Shown here piece after piece: positions 1 through 11,562 of a DNA stretch of 64,000 bases. Each line of letters begins with the position of its first letter. Within the stretch, counting starts at the first letter, position 1. Position numbers and translations under genes: made by a program. Source of the DNA: Zanthoxylum bungeanum (Eukaryota > Streptophyta > Magnoliopsida > Sapindales > Rutaceae). The notes under the pieces were generated by a model. It ran no database searches and was not told the origin of the DNA. It saw only the letters and a program-made list of their open reading frames with translations. Where the stretch lies: NCBI GenBank assembly GCA_019454045.1, contig SKCR01026815.1, forward strand, positions 1 through 64,000, in the 5' to 3' direction.

Positions 1-790
1 ATTAGCATTTGGTATTATGGACTCCGAAAATGATCAGTCATGTATTTGGTTTATGACCAAATTCCGCGGTTGCATCGGAGATGTGGCGGTTATAGTTTTC
101 ATTTTTGATCGATACGACATCATTGAAAAATCTATTATGAGAGTTTTCCTTGGAGCTTCGCATGGTGTTTGCATCCACCACTTAAAACTAGGTTCAATGT
201 GAGACCAAAAGATATTGATAACTTTATGAAGACCTACTTTGCTGCTGCCAAGTTATATAGACGTCAAGACTTTGATGTGTAACTTTAAAAACTTTGGCAG
301 ATTAACCGAGACTCGATAAGGTATTTAAAAGAGTCTGTAGAATGCAATAGATGGGTAAGGATAGAGTTTTAAAGTAGAAGATATAATATGATGACAACAA
401 ACATTGTTGAAAGTTTAAACGCATTTCTTAAAGAGGCTCCAGCACTTCCGATACTTAGACAACGACCACCCTTCGTGCTGTGTATGAGGAAACTATCCAT
501 CCTGTTGATGACCAATTTGATTGGGTCTTGCCAAAAGAATTATCAGGTATAATATTATTACTTGGTTTCATTAGAAAAATATTCAAAAAAAAATTTCACT
601 AATGTTTTGATTCTCAATACATGTTTAAATGTATTACTATCAAATGAGCGTGTTTCTGTAGGACGCCCGAAAATAAATAGAAGACCGTCAAATGGCAAAC
701 AAACAATGCATGTAATTTGAGGTCGATGTGGCGAACATGGATACAATAGATGTTCATGCATGACTTCTTTTAACCAAAATTCAAGTCAAC
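1..790 (+). pseudogene. MULE (Mutator-like) transposase relic
   Basis: The frame from base 17 (MDSENDQSCIWFMTKF, then DRYDIIEKSI and HGVCIHHLK) is the typical MULE transposase core, followed in other frames by TTNIVESLNAFLKEA (about 395-440) and, near 660-760, a VGRPK...RCGEHGYNRCS stretch like the C-terminal CCHC region. Stop codons and frameshifts separate these blocks and the 5' part lies outside the window. It would have catalysed cut-and-paste transposition; this copy cannot. No TIR is visible. The family call rests on motif recognition and is fairly secure. Confidence 0.75.
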
Positions 791-1060
791 AGTAATTTAT
801 CTTACGTAAATAGAGTCATATGTATTAGAAATGAATTTTTTTATTTATTTATGTTTGAAAACTTATATGTCAAAATTCTATGTATCAATAAAAATCATTA
901 ACTATTTTGTTGAGTATCAAAATCAATATCGTATCACCATAAAAATAATTAACTATTTCGTTGAACATCAAAACCAATATCGTATCGCCATCGCCATAAA
1001 TCAATCATTTATAAACAATTTTTCAAATTTCAAAAATTCGAAGAATACTTTGGATACAAC

Positions 1061-1222
1061 TTCGGAGATCCGAATTAATAGTTCGAATATCCGAAATTTT
1101 CAATAAAATAACAATAATTAAAAACTTCGGAGATCCGAAATCAAATTTTCGGATCTCCGAATTTTTATCCAATTTCGGTGTGTATTTCAGAGAATCCATA
1201 TTCTCCGAAGTACACTTCGGAG
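1061..1222. repeat. Cluster of TTCGGAGATCCGAA-type palindromes
   Basis: The motif TTCGGAGATCCGAA occurs at 1061-1074 and 1126-1139, and inverted at 1147-1161; 1126-1140 and 1147-1161 can pair as a hairpin with a 6-base loop. A further inverted pair, CTCCGAAG and CTTCGGAG, lies at 1203-1210 and 1215-1222. It may be the subterminal part of an eroded DNA transposon. No gene is seen from 791 to 1375. Confidence 0.5.
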
Positions 1223-1375
1223 ACTGTGGTTGGAAATACAAATGAGAAACGTTGTGGATCATTTTGGGAAATGAGTATTTGTTTGGTTAGTTTTATAAAT
1301 TTCCCAAAAGAAAAAGACAAAATTTGCAAAATTAATGATTTGGGTTCAAATTGGCAGTATTATCCATCACCTAAC

Positions 1376-2041
1376 TAGGGGTGGGCGCGGTTTGGTTTGG
1401 TTCGGTTTGGTTCGGTTTTTGCTAAAAATCGAACCAAACCATATTTTACGGTTCAGATTTTTTATCTCTCAAACCAAACCATTAAATAACGGTTTGGTTC
1501 GGATTGAAAATTTTTTAAATCAGCGGTTTACAGATTATTATATTTAAAACAAATTTTCATCCACTTAAGTGAAGATAAAAAAAAAAAAAAACTAGTCTAT
1601 CCAACAAATAGTATGAAGTGCTAGGGTGTAAGCTGTGACTCCATGGAACACATGCACTCCATTAAGGATTGAAAAATGAGGCACAATTAATTCTTGTATT
1701 TTTTAAAAATTACCTTGAATAATGATGCTACCATAAAACAAAAAATTTAAGAATAAAAGTATTAAAAAATAAATTTATTAATAAAAGTATTAACATACTA
1801 ATAAAAAGAAAACATAGAATAAAATTAAAAGAAAAATACAATTTTTTTTTATAAAAATATATAAAGTTTTTAATTAAAACGGTTCGGTTCGGTTTAACAG
1901 GTGCGGTTCGGATTAGCTCCTGAATCGAACCGTAAACCGTTTGAGGTGGGCCAATCCGAACCGCAAACCGAACCGTTAGAAAAAAAACCGTAAATTCGGT
2001 CCGGTTTGGTTCGGTTCGGTCGGTTTTTTTGCCCACCCCAA
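1376..2041. mobile_element. hAT-type MITE, 666 bp, TSD CACCTAAC
   Basis: The ends are inverted (TAGGGGTGGGC at the left; TTGGGGTGGGC on the complementary strand at the right). An exact 8-bp target duplication CACCTAAC lies at 1368-1375 and 2042-2049, the size produced by hAT transposases. Subterminal DNA is full of GGTTCGGTTTGG-type repeats in both orientations. No transposase is encoded, so it is non-autonomous. It ends 165 bp upstream of the phosphatase start codon, within likely promoter space. Confidence 0.9.
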
Positions 2042-2206
2042 CACCTAACCCATGTATTATATTTTAGTGTAATAAGGACAAAGCAGTAAATTCGTCGTAA
2101 AAACCAAAGCTCCTTTTAGATAAAAAGCCATAGATTCTGCAGTTCCTATAATTAATGCAAAAGCAGAAATCTATGGACTATGGCCTTTTTATTGTTTAGC
2201 CGTAAA

Positions 2207-5200
2207 ATGGAACTAAAATTTGTCTTAACAGCTTTTCTGTTGTTAATCTCAGGAACTGTAACGGCAGCCGATTACATCAGACCTCTGCCTCGTAAAACAC
2301 TAGAGTTTCCATGGCACCGAAAACCATCTTCTCAACCTCAGCAGGTAACCTTATCAAATCACTTTCTCACTTCACTTTGTTACTGTTTCTTTTTAATGAA
2401 ATACTGGTGTTCTCTCAGATTCTGGCTTGGTTTTTGATGTTGTAGTGTCTGATTTGGTGCTACTATCTTTTATTTGTTGTGATCTCATCTGGATATTTTT
2501 TTTTAACATTTGGTTATTTGTTTGCTTGAGTGGAAAACAGTTTCCATAAAATAAATTCTGGGAAATTTCAAATTTTCGATTTTTGAATAATTTTCATGGA
2601 AAACTTTTTTTGTTTTCCCTTTTGGGTCTATGGAAAGTATTGTGCATTGGAAGATGGTTTTTACGTTAAATAATGAATTATTGAGGGGGTATATTATCTT
2701 AATCTTAATATTGATGTGTTACTCAATTGACTGTCAAATTGAAGGAATCATATAAGCTGGAAACTACCACCTGTTTGATCATGATCTGTACTTATTTTAC
2801 AGCTGGATTGTTGGGTTGAGTCTCTGATTTGTCTAGTCTTGGAATGTGGATTGACAATCTGGAGTCTCTCTGTGTCATAGCAAGTGTTGGCATTAATTTG
2901 ACCGGATTTCATTTAGTTGACACCTGTTTTATGAGTACATAAATTTATTCTCCTCTTTTAAGTTTCTGTTAAACTGTCTTCTTGACTGTCAAAGTCATTT
3001 ATGATGTTTGAAATATGTTGCTGCACAATTGCCTCTTGCAGGTTCACATCTCTCTAACAGGAGACAACCACATGCGAGTGACATGGATCACCGATGATGA
3101 ATCCTCTCCTTCTGTTGTTGAATATGGAACTTCACCAGGGATATACAGTTGTTTAGCTGATGGAGAGAGCACGTCTTATAGATATTTACTTTATAAATCA
3201 GGAAAGATACACCACACCGTAATTGGGCCTCTGGAGCATGACACTGTTTACTTTTACCGCTGTGGCCAACAAGGTCCTGAATTCCAGTTCAAGACCCCTC
3301 CTTCACAGTTTCCGATTACCTTTGCTGTGGCAGGGGATTTGGGTCAAACTGGCTGGACTAAATCAACACTAGACCATATCGACTTATGCAAATATGATGT
3401 ACATCTTCTTCCTGGAGACCTTTCTTATGCTGATTATATGCAGCATAGGTGGGATACTTTTGGTGAGCTAGTGCAGCCACTTGCAAGTGCAAGGCCATGG
3501 ATGGTAACTCAAGGAAACCATGAAAAGGAGAGCATACCACTAATTATGGATGCATTCGCGTCCTACAATGCTAGATGGAAGATGCCATTTGAGGAGAGCG
3601 GATCCAGCTCAAATCTTTATTATTCTTTCGAAGTTGCAGGGGCTCATATAGTAATGCTTGGTTCATATGCAGATTATGATGAGTACTCGGACCAATATAG
3701 ATGGTTGAAGGTTAGTTTTCTTCATTGACATTTATGATTGAATAGATGAGCATGCCTTGTGGATCTTTGTGAAATTTCCTACAACACTTGAGCACACTAT
3801 ACCCAAGAGAGGGTGAATTGGGTAATTAAAATTAATTGCGGAAATTAAATTCCTTACAATTTTAAGTTATATATATATCAATGACTTTACCAAATAATAT
3901 GATTAACAAGTTTAATACAAATACAATTACAAAGTAAATGAGATAGGGAAGAGAAATGAAAAACCGATTTTATAGTGGTTCAGCTAATACGCTTGCCTAT
4001 GTCCACTCTCTTCAAGTATCACTTGAAGGTTCCACTAAGCTTCAACAATTTCTTACAACAAGAGGTATTTCTTCCAAGGCTCCTCCAAACCTTTACAACA
4101 ATTTCTCCCTTGAGATTATCCACCAACTCACACAATGGAATCTCACAAGTGTTTGAATAGAAAGCATTTTTACAACAATTGGGGAACTTAAAAAAGATTA
4201 CAATAAAGATTGAATGCGAGTGTATTAACCAAAATGAAACTAAGCTTACTAATGAATATGAAGATGATAAGAATGAGCTTTTAATTTTGAGAGTAAAAGA
4301 ATAATGAAGTTGTGAAGCTCTCTTTGATTGTTCTTTGAAAATTTGTTCCATGGTTTTAAAAAACGCTAGGCGCTAGGCGTACGGTGGGGGAGCGCCTAGC
4401 GCGTAGGCCTTCTAGACGGTGCCTAGACGGATGGGCTAGGCGGCGCTAGGCGATTTTACTTTTTAATCAAAATATTTTGATTAGGGTTAGAATTTAACAA
4501 ATTGAAGTCAATTGGGTAAATAGAAAACTTTTTACTTAATTATAGCCTATATCAATATTTCAACAATCAAGATCTCCCTAAATATGGAAATAATATATAA
4601 CTAATTAATATGTTATCAATCAATTAAACCCCTAAACAAAGAATAATCCATTTCCTTAATCATAAATACAATATAAGGAAAGATTATAAAATGGATATCA
4701 AAACATTGACAAGTTTAGGGTTAGGATTAGGAACTGAAGTTTCCGGCAGCTGTCAATTGCAGCTTCGATGCCAGTCTCGGCACGTGAGCAACATGCGCCG
4801 TCGTTGGTGACCATTATCTGACCAACGCGCCACCTTGCCTTGCTTAGAAACGGTCGGCCAACACACCTATGGCATCCACGCGCCGATATGAGCCACCGTT
4901 TGTCGTAGATCTATGTGTTTCTGAGTGGCTGCCTCCAAGCCCACCGATTTCCAACAAATCGAAACGTCCAGCACTGCCTTGCGACTAGCCCGCGTCTAGG
5001 CGGCCTAAGCGACTGATTTTTAGAACATTGATTTGTTAAAATGTGCAAAAGTTCTCCACAAATGAAATGGAGTTTCAATTTATAGGCAAAATTCTAGTCA
5101 AATTCTTAATTCTGTTCAAAGGCTAGTATGACGGTCTAACAGTGCTGGTATGCCGATCACAGTTCAAACGGTCACTGAACCATCGACCGTTGAGCATTAA

Positions 5201-8200
5201 ATGCCTACGATTCACCAGTATGGTCACCGATATGGATACCGGTATGTAACCAACCCGGTTCCAGAATGTATGCACAGATCTTGTTCACCGGTATGGGTAT
5301 CGGTATCCTGGCTCCAATTGTTGAGGCAAAAACTACGGAAGCACGTCGGCGGGCGAAATCGACTTTTAAAATATTTTAAATCCAGATAAATTAATCGGCA
5401 TCAAATACCTCTAATTATTCATATTTCACCTATATCACACATTAATATCAAATATTAAAGTGTGATCACCCATAGTAACTTGGTACAATTTCTGGAAACA
5501 CTTTCCGCGGTTACACATTAACCGCTTACCGGATCACCAAATCGACTGACCAGGATAATCGGACAACCGGTTCAGCCGCGATACCGGATCAGCCCACTGC
5601 TACAGTGACACTTGTACTATAGCAGTGGCTGGATTATGATAATTTTTACAAATTATCATTTTCCCCCTAGTCCAGAAAAATCTTGAAATGCTAGTGGAAC
5701 AATTCCGAAAATTCTGAGAATATTCCTACACTGTATACACGGCTACAGTACTTAGAGTACTGTAGAAATAGCCAAAAACCCGTAATTTCACTAAATTATG
5801 ATTTTACCCCTAATGCAAAATTTCTGGAAAATTCCCAAAACACATCCGAAATTTTTTCCTACGCATTATCACACTTTCAATTTCATTCACAACACTTCAA
5901 TTTCACAAATCAAGCCACAATTGAATTAATTTCTCAATTAATCAAATTAATCCATAATTAATTCAATTTTCATGTAAATCCAAATCCACATCCACCAATA
6001 GAGAATCAACCACTATAAAGTAACTCAAGAACAATTATAGGTCACCTAGGAGTGGCTCAAGTAAATCTAGAATGACAATTTTGTGTCTAACACCCTAATT
6101 AGGCCTAATTACATTAATTAGCCTAATTAGCTTTACACATGCATTCTAATGCTTCCTAATTTATCATCTAATCTCATCAAACAAGCGTGGATATCATATA
6201 TCTAATTAGGAACTAACTGTAAACAATTTACAAGAGTAAGGATAAAAGAAATTACCTTAATTTCCTTATATACCTTTGTTACAACTCCTAATTAATGTAT
6301 CCATACTTCCAATTTGATGGAGGATCAAACCAAATCAAAAGCCTCAATTTTTCTCCTCTACTTGAACCTTTCAAGCCATGAAAAAAGAGCCAAATACCTT
6401 GAACTAACTCAAAATGGCGTGAATAAGGCTCAAATACTTGGAGGGCATTTTGGTCATTTCACATTTTTGACACATTTGGCCAACAATTTGCCAAGTCTCA
6501 CAATTGAATTTGGACATAATTTTGTCCAAATTCATAAACTTATCAAATAAGCAAATATTATTTCAAACCTTAATTCTTTCAAGATTCGAATTTTTACCTA
6601 CACATATCATATATGTAACTGTAGAAACTAATGGAACCAAAAATTAAAAAAATGAATTAATGTTACTGAACCCCAAGAGTATCGAAACTAATTCGGTAAT
6701 ACTCAATATATGACGAATCAAATCATATAGGATTCGATTCCTCCCACTCACCCTTTCAATCACAATTGAATCGTAGAAGGATAAAATTGAGTAAGAATCA
6801 TATTCTTTTATTAAATAATCTTAGAACTAATTGCTCATAAATTCATCCGTTTGATCGTATCAAAAAACTTTGAACAATTCAAAGATTCACGATGAATTTT
6901 AAAAGATACAATTTTCAAAATTTCAGATCGAAACTAAGTCAAAGTATTCGATCCGTATTTCATTAGAACATATTGAAAGTCCTCGAACCTCTCAAGGTAT
7001 TCAATCTGTGTTCCATCAAAAACACGTAACTAAGTCACGACAACTCATCAACTAAGTTACAAAGCAAAGAAAACTACCTAGAGCAATATATAATTTATTG
7101 AACTACATACATCAAATGTATTAGTTTAATAAATTTGCAGTCCAATGACAATCATCAGTTAAATGAGATTTGGTCACAATCTCTGAATGCAATATTCATT
7201 AAATAGATAAGGATATGTGGTGTGATCTCGTATCATACCATCATTTACCATACAGGATAAACATATAATGCTTAAGTGATCAAATCTCATAAACTACTGT
7301 TCTAAGTTATTTACTTTCTCGAAATTTTTTTTAATGTTTATCTCTACGTAGTTGTATTAAATATTTAACAATTGTTTATAAAGAACAAGTAACCAACCAA
7401 AAGTTACAAGTTCTTATATCGTATATCAAAATAGTTATCAATGTTCAAAAATACGGATACCGCCTCGAGACGGTCGGCCTTTGAGGCGCGAGGCGGACCA
7501 CCTTAAGGCGGCAAGGCGGGCGCCTCAATCCGAACGCCAAAAAAAATTAATAATTTTTGTAACTTGATGAAAGAATGATTCTTGATTAATAATAAATTTA
7601 TTATAAAAAAATGACAAATAAGAAATTTAAAATTTCACTAGTATAAGAATATTGTCTCTAAATAAAAATTATTCACAGGTTTGGATCCCATATTCTACTT
7701 GAAACATATTCATATCAGAATCAAATATATAAGAATAATAAATTTGAAAAAACAATTAACAAAAAACTTTAAACTAAATACTCATTAACAAACTAAAGTA
7801 ACAAGTCAAAATCATGGATAATAGACCCACAGTACCACTTGAAAAGGCATGGAAAGTTAAAAAAAAAATGTTGCAGGCTTTCTTTTTTATTGAATATAAA
7901 ATAATTGAAAGTGAATACAGTTGTTACCCACATAATTTAAATTTTCTTCTAATTGGCAGTTGGCACACATCATTGATGTCCATGACTAGATATTACAACT
8001 CTTCAAAATTAAATGGATAATTTTAAATCCATCACACTTTACATTACATTTACAAATAGTTGTGCACCACACATTTACAATAAAGTAATTTTAAATCCAT
8101 GACACTTTACAATACATTTTGAAACAGCTGTACACCACTGCATCTTCTTTTTTCATTTCGTCATTTTTTATGACAACCACTTGGTGTGATTTCTTCTTCT

Positions 8201-11200
8201 TCATTTCTTTATCTTCTCCTTGGCGTGAGAGAAATTTGAAACCAGAGAGAGTTTCGTGCGAGAGAAATCTGAAACCAGAGAGAGATCTTAATGAGAGAGA
8301 GAGAGTTGCGTGAGAGAAATTTTTTTTTTTTTGGGGGGGGGGGGGGTTTGATTTTCACGCACACACGTCACATCTTCGCTTCCGGGACAATAATTTCTCT
8401 TCGTCGTTTTCCCGTGTCATAGCGAGTGAGGTGGCCGCCTCAGGCCGCGTCGCGCCGCCTCGCCATGAGGTGACCGCCTCACGCGCTATGATGCAGGAAA
8501 ACTCTAAATGCCGCTAGAGGCGGGCGCCTCAACGCGTTGACGCCGAGGCGCCGCCTCTTTGCGTATTTTTAAACACTGACAGTTATTAAACAATATTTTA
8601 ACAACTAGACGGGACATCCAGTATCCAATACTCATAGTTGTCATGATAGAGGAATCAATATTCTCTACACACAATTATACACATCTCCTTTTATTAGCTT
8701 TCTAATTTGCCTTCAAATATTAGTAATTGTTGTAAATGATTGACAAGCAAACAGTGTCCGACACATTACCTCAAAAGGTCACCAAAGCTGAGAAACGTCA
8801 TTGTCAGGCAAACAAATACCTAATGGGGTTTTCTTTATCCCAGTCAAGAATTTCGAGACATGAACCAATTCATTTCAATCCTTTTGGCATAAGAAAATAT
8901 TCTCCCTACATGATTATATCTTAAAATTGGATATTTATTTGGATTATCTACCGTGACTTAGAAACTAAGTCACTAACCGTCTTGATTTTCCAAAAAAATC
9001 GGAGCAATAGTTCACGATGGTTTTAGACTAATCTAAAATTATATCCTAGCCTACTCTATTCTAGAACATATTATAGAATCCTGCAACCAGAAGTAGAGTA
9101 AAAAAACATATATATAAAATATACATGCAGTGGATTAGACGTTTAATTCTATCTACACGATAAAATAAGGGAAATATTACCGGTCAATTTCCATAATATC
9201 AGTCACTGCCTAGGTCATGGATTTTTAACCCAGTAATGCCTCTCACTACTTTATGTAATATCGTAATCCCCAACTGAAAATGATAATTCAATAATTAAAT
9301 TAAATTTCATAGTGGGAAGTGGATCTAATGAATATATTTCGGCTCACAGCTTTTGACACGTTCTCACCTATGTATATTCACAAATCTAGATCAATTTCTT
9401 GACAAATTAGTTCTACTCGGGAAACCATAATTCAACTTAACCGTTAAGGTTCAGTTACGTTTCCCGTTTACGCGGAACCAAAAATTTCAAGAAACATCTA
9501 GATTAAATGCATGTGTAAACACTAATTTGGATTTTGATATCATATATTATTGCATGAAATGTGTTATGGATGGAAGATCACGCCCGTTCTGATACCATTT
9601 CTTTTGGGGAAAAAACTGCAAAAGCGCGACGGCGGGCAAAATCAACTTTAAAAATATATGGTCACCGGTATGGATACCGGTATGTAACCAGCCCGGTGCC
9701 GGAATGTATGCACAGATTATGTTCACCGGTATGGGTACCGGTATCCTAGTTCTAATGTTTGTGCAAATAAGGGATGATCGGTATGGAACTGGTATGCATT
9801 TCATCCCGGTACCAGTAGCTATGTCATCAGGGTCTTGGACACGGGTATGTCGGTAGCTAACCGGTATGTGGATCTCAGTCCAATAAAAAAGGGTAAAACG
9901 ATTTTAAAGCTTATAAACTTGACTCTAAATGCTCAATATAGTTATGCATTCAATAAATATCATATGTGCCATGTAAATGCATGAATCCTAAGAGCTTAGA
10001 GGCTCTTAGATTAAAACAGGAACTCACTTATACGAAAGTCTTAGGTTTCTAAGTCTTTCAAGATGTTTTCTTCACTTTGTTTCGAAACCTCTTTCTGCTT
10101 TGCTTTGAAGGTGTTGCAGGATCAAAATATTACGTGACTACACTTTTATCTATATTTCTTGGCTTTATGATCTAGTAATTATTGTATTGTAATACCAAAT
10201 CTATTGTTGAGGCTATTTGGTTGAAAATTGCTGCTTAAATGGAATGTCCACTGAATAAAGGGAAATTATCAGCGGTCCACCCGATCTTTAGTTAAACTTC
10301 GAAAAAACACCTCGTTTTTTAAATCTATCAGCGGTCCATCATAAGTTATTAAAAAAGAACATTTTTCACCCAAAATTAGAAAAAGTAAATATTTTACACC
10401 AAAAAACTTGTTTTAAAAATGGACATTTTCCACCCAAAACAATAGCATGTTGGATGGAAAATGTCCATTTTTAAAAATTTAAGGTGGACTGTTGATAGAT
10501 TTAAAAAACGACCTGTTTTTTCGAATTTTCGTCAAAAATTGGGTGGACATCTGATAATTTCCCTCAAGGAAATTTGGAGATTGGGGTTTTTATGATCATG
10601 CTAATATTTTGTGTGGTTCCATTTGAGGAAATTCTGTAAGCAGTCTTTCACACGTTGATTAGGAAGCCAAGGCTTTGTCATTTTCAAATTTATTAAATCG
10701 GTTATATTGTTCTTACAATATTCATTTCAGTTTTACCTATCTCTTAATAACAGCAGGTTTGTCTTGATTAATAGGATGATCTTTCAAAGGTGGACCGCAA
10801 AAAGACACCATGGCTACTTGTTTTGTTTCATGTGCCATGGTATAACAGTAATAGGGCACATCAAGGTGAAGGCGATGGGATGATGGCTACCGTAGAGCCA
10901 TTGCTCTATGCTGCTAGTGTGGACCTGGTGTTAGCTGGCCATGTGCATGCTTATGAAAGATCGGTATGGCAATCTTGGTGGAATTTTCTACTTATTTTTC
11001 TCCAACGGAAAATAGCTTATGCTGTGTGATTCCTTTTACAGAAACGTGTTAATAATGGAAAACCAGATCCTTGTGGTGCGGTCCACATAACCATTGGAGA
11101 TGGAGGGAACAAAGAAGGTTTAGCACACAAGTAAGTCCTCGCTTACAGCAACATTTTTGAATTGCAAAATTTCAACGAGAAGGGGAAAAAAATTAAATAG

Positions 11201-11562
11201 ACAGATAACAAATATATGCTAGATAGAAGATTTGATATTTCATTTAAATCTTTATTCAAATTGAGGATTGTGCTTGCCATCATCATTTGTCAAAGGTTGG
11301 AATTTTACATCTGTTCTGTTAAATGATTGACAGCTACAAAAACCCACAGCCTGAATGGTCAGTCTTCCGCGAATCAAGCTTTGGTCATGGGGAGCTCAAG
11401 ATTGTGAATTCGACTCATGCATTCTGGAGCTGGCACAGGAATGATGATGATGAGCCTGTAAGGTCTGATCAGGTCTGGATAACCTCTTTGGCGAAATCAG
11501 GATGCGTTGCTGAGAACAGACATGAACTAAGAAAAATACTCATGTCACCATATCCTCATTAA
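2207..11562 (+). CDS. PAP: Purple acid phosphatase (plant PAP18/20/22-like), 5 exons
   Basis: Exons 2207-2344, 3042-3710, 10775-10963, 11042-11130 and 11334-11562 give a 437-aa protein; every junction is GT/AG and the frame stays open. Residues 1-20 form a signal peptide (FVLTAFLLLISG), so the enzyme is probably secreted or vacuolar. A fibronectin-like N-terminal domain (GDNHMRVTWITDD) precedes a metallophosphoesterase domain with all five metal-binding blocks: GDLG, GDLSYAD, GNHE, VLFHVPWYNS and AGHVHAYER. The family hydrolyses phosphate monoesters with an Fe(III)-M(II) centre and is often involved in phosphate scavenging. The start chosen is the in-frame ATG at 2207, which opens directly on the signal peptide; an ATG at 2180 would add nine residues. 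Intron 2 is 7064 bp and full of transposon DNA. Length and motifs argue for an intact gene; the exact paralogue is uncertain. Confidence 0.93.
3785..4340. repeat. LTR-like debris at the 5' side of the PAP intron insertion
   Basis: The segment starts near CACACTATACCCAAGAGAGG and contains GTGGTTCAGCTAATACG...GCCTATGTCCACTC. This resembles the inverted LTR ends common in plant retrotransposons; the Gypsy LTR at 34.2 kb carries a comparable GTGGTTCGG...CTACGTCCACGG. No ORF of note and no clear boundary. Classification is inference. Confidence 0.4.
4349..5030. mobile_element. hAT-like non-autonomous element (682 bp) in PAP intron 2
   Basis: A near-perfect 8-bp duplication flanks it: ATTTGTTC at 4341-4348 and ATTTGTTA at 5031-5038. 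The ends are imperfect inverted repeats (CATGGTTTTAAAAAACG; CAATGTTCTAAAAATCA on the other strand). GC-rich CTAGGCG/CGCCTAG repeats lie at 4364-4455 and 4990-5010. No transposase is encoded. Its ends resemble those of the element at 7439-8578. Confidence 0.75.
5195..5366. repeat. ACCGGTAT-rich block, copy 1
   Basis: About 105 bp (5210-5320) closely match 9655-9765, including GGATACCGGTATGTAACCA and GTATGCACAGAT. ACCGGTAT, a partial palindrome, recurs in both. Here the block is followed by GGCGGGCGAAATCGACTT; in the other copy the equivalent sequence comes first. The parent element is unknown. Confidence 0.6.
5388..7438. other. Intron 2 interior: LTR-like, no gene
   Basis: 5388-5640 recurs in the same orientation at 41836-42095. 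The rest (5640-7438) is AT-rich with GATTACGAATCAAATC-style text typical of retrotransposon untranslated DNA. The 78-aa open frame at 6314 has no recognisable motif. I see no domain, RNA gene or clear boundary. Confidence 0.4.
7439..8578. mobile_element. hAT-like non-autonomous element (1140 bp) in PAP intron 2
   Basis: The ends are inverted (CAATGTTCAAAAATACG; CAGTGTTTAAAAATACG on the other strand, 14 of 17 matching) and flanked by ATAGTTAT at 7431-7438 and ACAGTTAT at 8579-8586 (7 of 8). Subterminal DNA is GC-rich (GAGGCG, CCGCCTC) while the middle is AT-rich. It carries a T13-G14 homopolymer junction at 8320-8346 and GAGAGA tracts. No transposase. It shares end sequence with 4349-5030, so the two probably belong to one superfamily group. 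Confidence 0.8.
8579..9399. other. Intron 2 interior, no gene seen
   Basis: AT-rich sequence with short open frames lacking motifs (for example 62 aa at 8736). It is probably internal untranslated DNA of the same degenerate LTR element that ends near 9.6 kb. Confidence 0.4.
9400..9900 (-). repeat. PBS and LTR-end remnant (minus orientation), with ACCGGTAT block copy 2
   Basis: On the minus strand 9587-9599 reads ATGGTATCAGAAC, close to the TGGTATCAGAGC initiator-Met primer site of plant retrotransposons. The LTR end should lie just to its right (9600 onward) and internal DNA to its left. 9400-9590 recurs inverted at 42103-42300. Block 9655-9765 matches 5210-5320. No coding remnant survives. 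Confidence 0.55.
10260..10563. mobile_element. MITE-like inverted-repeat element, 304 bp
   Basis: The ends are inverted: GGGAAATTATCAGCGGTCCA at the left and the related GGGAAATTATCAGATGTCCA on the other strand at the right. Internal arms with ATCTATCAGCGGTCCA / TGGACTGTTGATAGAT also pair. No target duplication is convincing, so the superfamily is unknown. It lies 212 bp upstream of PAP exon 3. Confidence 0.65.

Noticed and set aside
831..1106. 91-aa ORF with a repeated INYFVE(Y/H)QNQYRI segment
   Set aside because: Reflects a short AT-rich DNA duplication; no family motif and no start context.
6314..6550. 78-aa ORF in PAP intron 2
   Set aside because: Composition is unremarkable, with no motif or splice partner, inside repeat DNA.
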